Shown here: positions 6,566 through 7,794 of the stretch, in pieces
How positions within the stretch are numbered: the first letter of the stretch is position 1
How the letters are laid out: every line of letters begins with the position of its first letter
Assembly (NCBI GenBank): GCA_002785215.1
Contig: PFMK01000101.1
Location: 1 to 7,794 of the forward strand
Length of the DNA stretch: 7,794 nt
DNA from: Candidatus Gottesmanbacteria bacterium CG_4_10_14_0_8_um_filter_37_24
Lineage (GTDB): Bacteria > Patescibacteriota > Microgenomatia > 2-02-FULL-39-11
Direction of reading: 5' to 3'
Translations under genes and position numbers: made by a program
The notes under the pieces: generated by a model
Seen by the model: only the letters and a program-made list of their open reading frames with translations
Told to the model about the DNA's origin: nothing
Databases searched by the model: none

Positions 6566-7303
6566 TTATGCGGTTCTTTTCCCGGCCTCCATAAGCCTTC
6601 GTAAAACAGCTTCTCTGGCTATGCTGCTTAATCTGGCACTATCATAAACATCATGAATAAACTGCCTTTCATTAGGAGTAATCCTTCTGAAGCCCTGGAT
6701 CGTTCCTAGTTCTCTGAGACAATATTCCTGAAACCTTCTTTGGGCCTCTGCCAAATAGGGTAGCACGGTTTGTGTATCCAGGGCATTTCTGATCTCAAGT
6801 GGGGCCAATGTTCTTGCACTTTGATAAAGAGTTGCAACATCACTTGGAGACCCTCTTCTCATTCTTGCAAATATTTCACTAAGACTAATACCCGGTTTAT
6901 AATAAATATCAGAAGGTCGATCATTTACTGGGTATAATAAATTTTGGCTAAGATCTGCTTCACGGGCAAATATCTGTTCAACGATATCGGGTACATCTCG
7001 AGGATCAATACGATCAGCGGTTAAAGAAGAAGCCCGCTCGTTTGCAGTTCTAGCTGCGGCTCTATACATAGTTAGAAGATCTGTACTAGTGTATGTAGTT
7101 ATTTCTGACATAGGTCTAAAATGGACAAGGTCTTCCATACGCAATGCTTCTCCTACAAATGTAGACGGAGAAAGGTTCTTTCCCCCGGCCTTCATAAGCC
7201 TTCGTAAGACAACTTGTCTGGCCATGCTTTGTAATCTATCTTTGTTGATAGCTTGGGTTACACCGCGGTCCACCCCATGGTATTTGCCATTTGGGTTTGA
7301 CAC
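6566..7303 (-). CDS. Unrecognised helical-repeat protein, second domain copy (probable downstream part of a frameshifted gene)
   Basis: ORF of 245 codons from a GTG at 7303 to TAA at 6566-6568. I do not recognise the family. It is mostly predicted alpha-helical, without a signal peptide, membrane segment or catalytic motif. It contains a second copy of the domain found in the overlapping upstream ORF: shared landmarks are LTADRIDPRDV versus LTTAEIRPQDI, and TVLPYLAEAQRRFQEYC versus TLLPYLAAAHQRHQDLC. It also contains an internal repeat: residues about 22-40 (RLQSMARQVVLRRLMKAGG) resemble its own C-terminus (RLSSIAREAVLRRLMEAGK). The first of these belongs by alignment to the end of the upstream domain copy, which is in another frame. 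An AGGA five bases before the GTG could support independent or coupled initiation. It is either a separate overlapping gene or, more likely, the 3' part of one gene split by a frameshift. It converges on the giant gene. Confidence 0.6.
   Translation of the reverse strand: MSNPNGKYHGVDRGVTQAINKDRLQSMARQVVLRRLMKAGGKNLSPSTFVGEALRMEDLVHFRPMSEITTYTSTDLLTMYRAAARTANERASSLTADRIDPRDVPDIVEQIFAREADLSQNLLYPVNDRPSDIYYKPGISLSEIFARMRRGSPSDVATLYQSARTLAPLEIRNALDTQTVLPYLAEAQRRFQEYCLRELGTIQGFRRITPNERQFIHDVYDSARLSSIAREAVLRRLMEAGKRTA
6573..6634 (-). repeat. Direct repeat, copy 2 (partner 7175-7237)
   Basis: This stretch aligns with 7175-7237 with about ten substitutions and one single-base indel in a C-run (CCC here, CCCCC in a T/C-shifted context there). 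It encodes the conserved motif REAVLRRLMEAGK. The roughly 600-bp spacing equals the domain duplication period. The indel changes the frame: this copy stops five codons after the shared AG, whereas the other copy reads on into the next domain. Confidence 0.7.
7175..7237 (-). repeat. Direct repeat, copy 1 (partner 6573-6634)
   Basis: Partner of the repeat at 6573-6634, encoding RQVVLRRLMKAGGKN at the junction between the first and second domain copies of the minus-strand gene. Retained DNA-level similarity here suggests either a fairly recent duplication or local gene conversion. Confidence 0.7.
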
Positions 7304-7755
7304 AGATCCTGGTGTCTTTGATGGGCAGCTGCCAGATACGGTAAGAGGGTTTCAGGAGTAATACGTTGTTTAATCTGGCTAGGTGCATAAGTTAGAATAT
7401 CGCGATATAAATGTGCAATTTCGCGAGGATTTAATCGTGACATCAAACCGGTTATTTCTCCAACACCCATTTCTATTCGGTAGAATGATTTTAGAGGATC
7501 AGGACTTGGCGGATAAATAGAAGTAAACTCAATACTTTGACACTGATCAGCCAAATCTGCTATATCCTGTGGTCTGATCTCCGCAGTAGTCAGTTTTAAT
7601 GCGGCTTCAACACGTCCATTTGCATATATATCATGGAGCGTAGATCTGGTCAAATATCCAGATCGTTCTGCTCTACCTAGATCTCCTGCATTGATTGATG
7701 ATGGAGGTAGAACTAGTAACAAAACCTTGAATTTTGGGTTGTTGTAGCGGTACAC
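7258..7755 (-). CDS. Unrecognised helical-repeat protein, first domain copy (probable upstream fragment)
   Basis: ORF of 165 codons with a GTG at 7755 and a stop at 7258, overlapping the next ORF by 46 bases. From about residue 17 it matches the domain of the downstream ORF throughout: PPSSINAGDLGRAE versus SPSTFVGEALRMED, then LHDIY versus LLTMY, the LTTAEIRPQD segment, and the APSQI...LLPYLAAAHQRHQDLC segment. About 22 of 59 positions are identical in the best-conserved stretch. The GTG has no Shine-Dalgarno sequence, and the first 16 or so residues have no counterpart in the other copy, so the true start may lie elsewhere, possibly in another frame beyond the window edge. The last five residues (GWTAV) look like an out-of-frame tail. 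Function is unknown. Confidence 0.5.
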   Translation of the reverse strand: MYRYNNPKFKVLLLVLPPSSINAGDLGRAERSGYLTRSTLHDIYANGRVEAALKLTTAEIRPQDIADLADQCQSIEFTSIYPPSPDPLKSFYRIEMGVGEITGLMSRLNPREIAHLYRDILTYAPSQIKQRITPETLLPYLAAAHQRHQDLCQTQMANTMGWTAV

Positions 7756-7792
7756 TGATGGTATATGAGGAAATTATCAGACCGTCAGTGGA
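7673..7792 (-). pseudogene. Open frame entering from the right edge; possible upstream part of the split gene
   Basis: On the minus strand the frame starting at 7792 is open from the window edge to a TAG at 7673-7675. It is the same frame as the ORF at 6566-7303 and differs from that of 7258-7755. It encodes a plausible segment (DGLIISSYTISVPLQQPKI and onward). The frame of the 165-codon ORF has TGA and TAA just upstream of its GTG. This fits a gene that enters from outside the window and changes frame near 7690-7755, but at 40 codons an open stretch could be chance. Confidence 0.25.
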
Positions 7793-7794
7793 AG

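Noticed and set aside
7258..7303. Programmed -1 ribosomal frameshift between the two minus-strand ORFs
   Set aside because: No X XXY YYZ heptamer lies in the required frame within the overlap, and no clear downstream pseudoknot was found; an indel or coupled initiation is simpler.
7089..7361. Plus-strand 90-codon ORF
   Set aside because: It is antisense to the homologous minus-strand domain copies, where protein similarity between the two copies supports the minus strand.

Overview
The window is dominated by one giant plus-strand gene (start ATG at 497, stop ending at 6355) encoding a protein of about 1,952 residues. It carries two separate MutS-type ABC ATPase modules in one chain, with a DnaJ-type J-domain between them and a coiled-coil N-terminal extension. 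I do not recognise this architecture as a described family, and it is the main candidate here for an undescribed system. The organism is bacterial and uses the standard code: the long ORF has no internal stops, and a Shine-Dalgarno sequence and a sigma70-like promoter are visible. The AT-leaning composition, giant uncharacterised protein and small palindromic repeats would fit a Patescibacteria/CPR-type or similar uncultured lineage, but nothing in the window proves this.

Layout. Bases 1-85 are one arm of a perfect 85-bp inverted repeat; the other arm is at 6379-6463, so the giant gene with its promoter is bracketed by inverted copies of a REP-like hairpin element. Bases 86-425 hold no convincing gene but several strong potential RNA or DNA stem structures (roughly 130-298, and a 13-bp stem at 338-372). 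A promoter (426-455) and a Shine-Dalgarno sequence (480-487) lead into the giant gene. Bases 6356-6565 hold no gene and are packed with palindromes, including two with a GTAA tetraloop.

Region 6566-7794 lies on the minus strand, convergent with the giant gene. Two overlapping ORFs (7258-7755 and 6566-7303) encode homologous copies of an unrecognised alpha-helical domain of roughly 195 residues. They lie in different frames, and a conserved C-terminal motif of the first copy is in the frame of the second ORF. This looks like one tandemly duplicated gene broken by frameshift(s), or a pair of translationally coupled overlapping genes. The upstream end runs off the window.

How the parts might work together (inference): the two ATPase modules could act as an intramolecular version of the MutS dimer, one intact and one divergent, with the J-domain recruiting a DnaK/Hsp70 to remodel the complex. 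The window gives no evidence of a functional link between this protein and the convergent minus-strand repeat gene.
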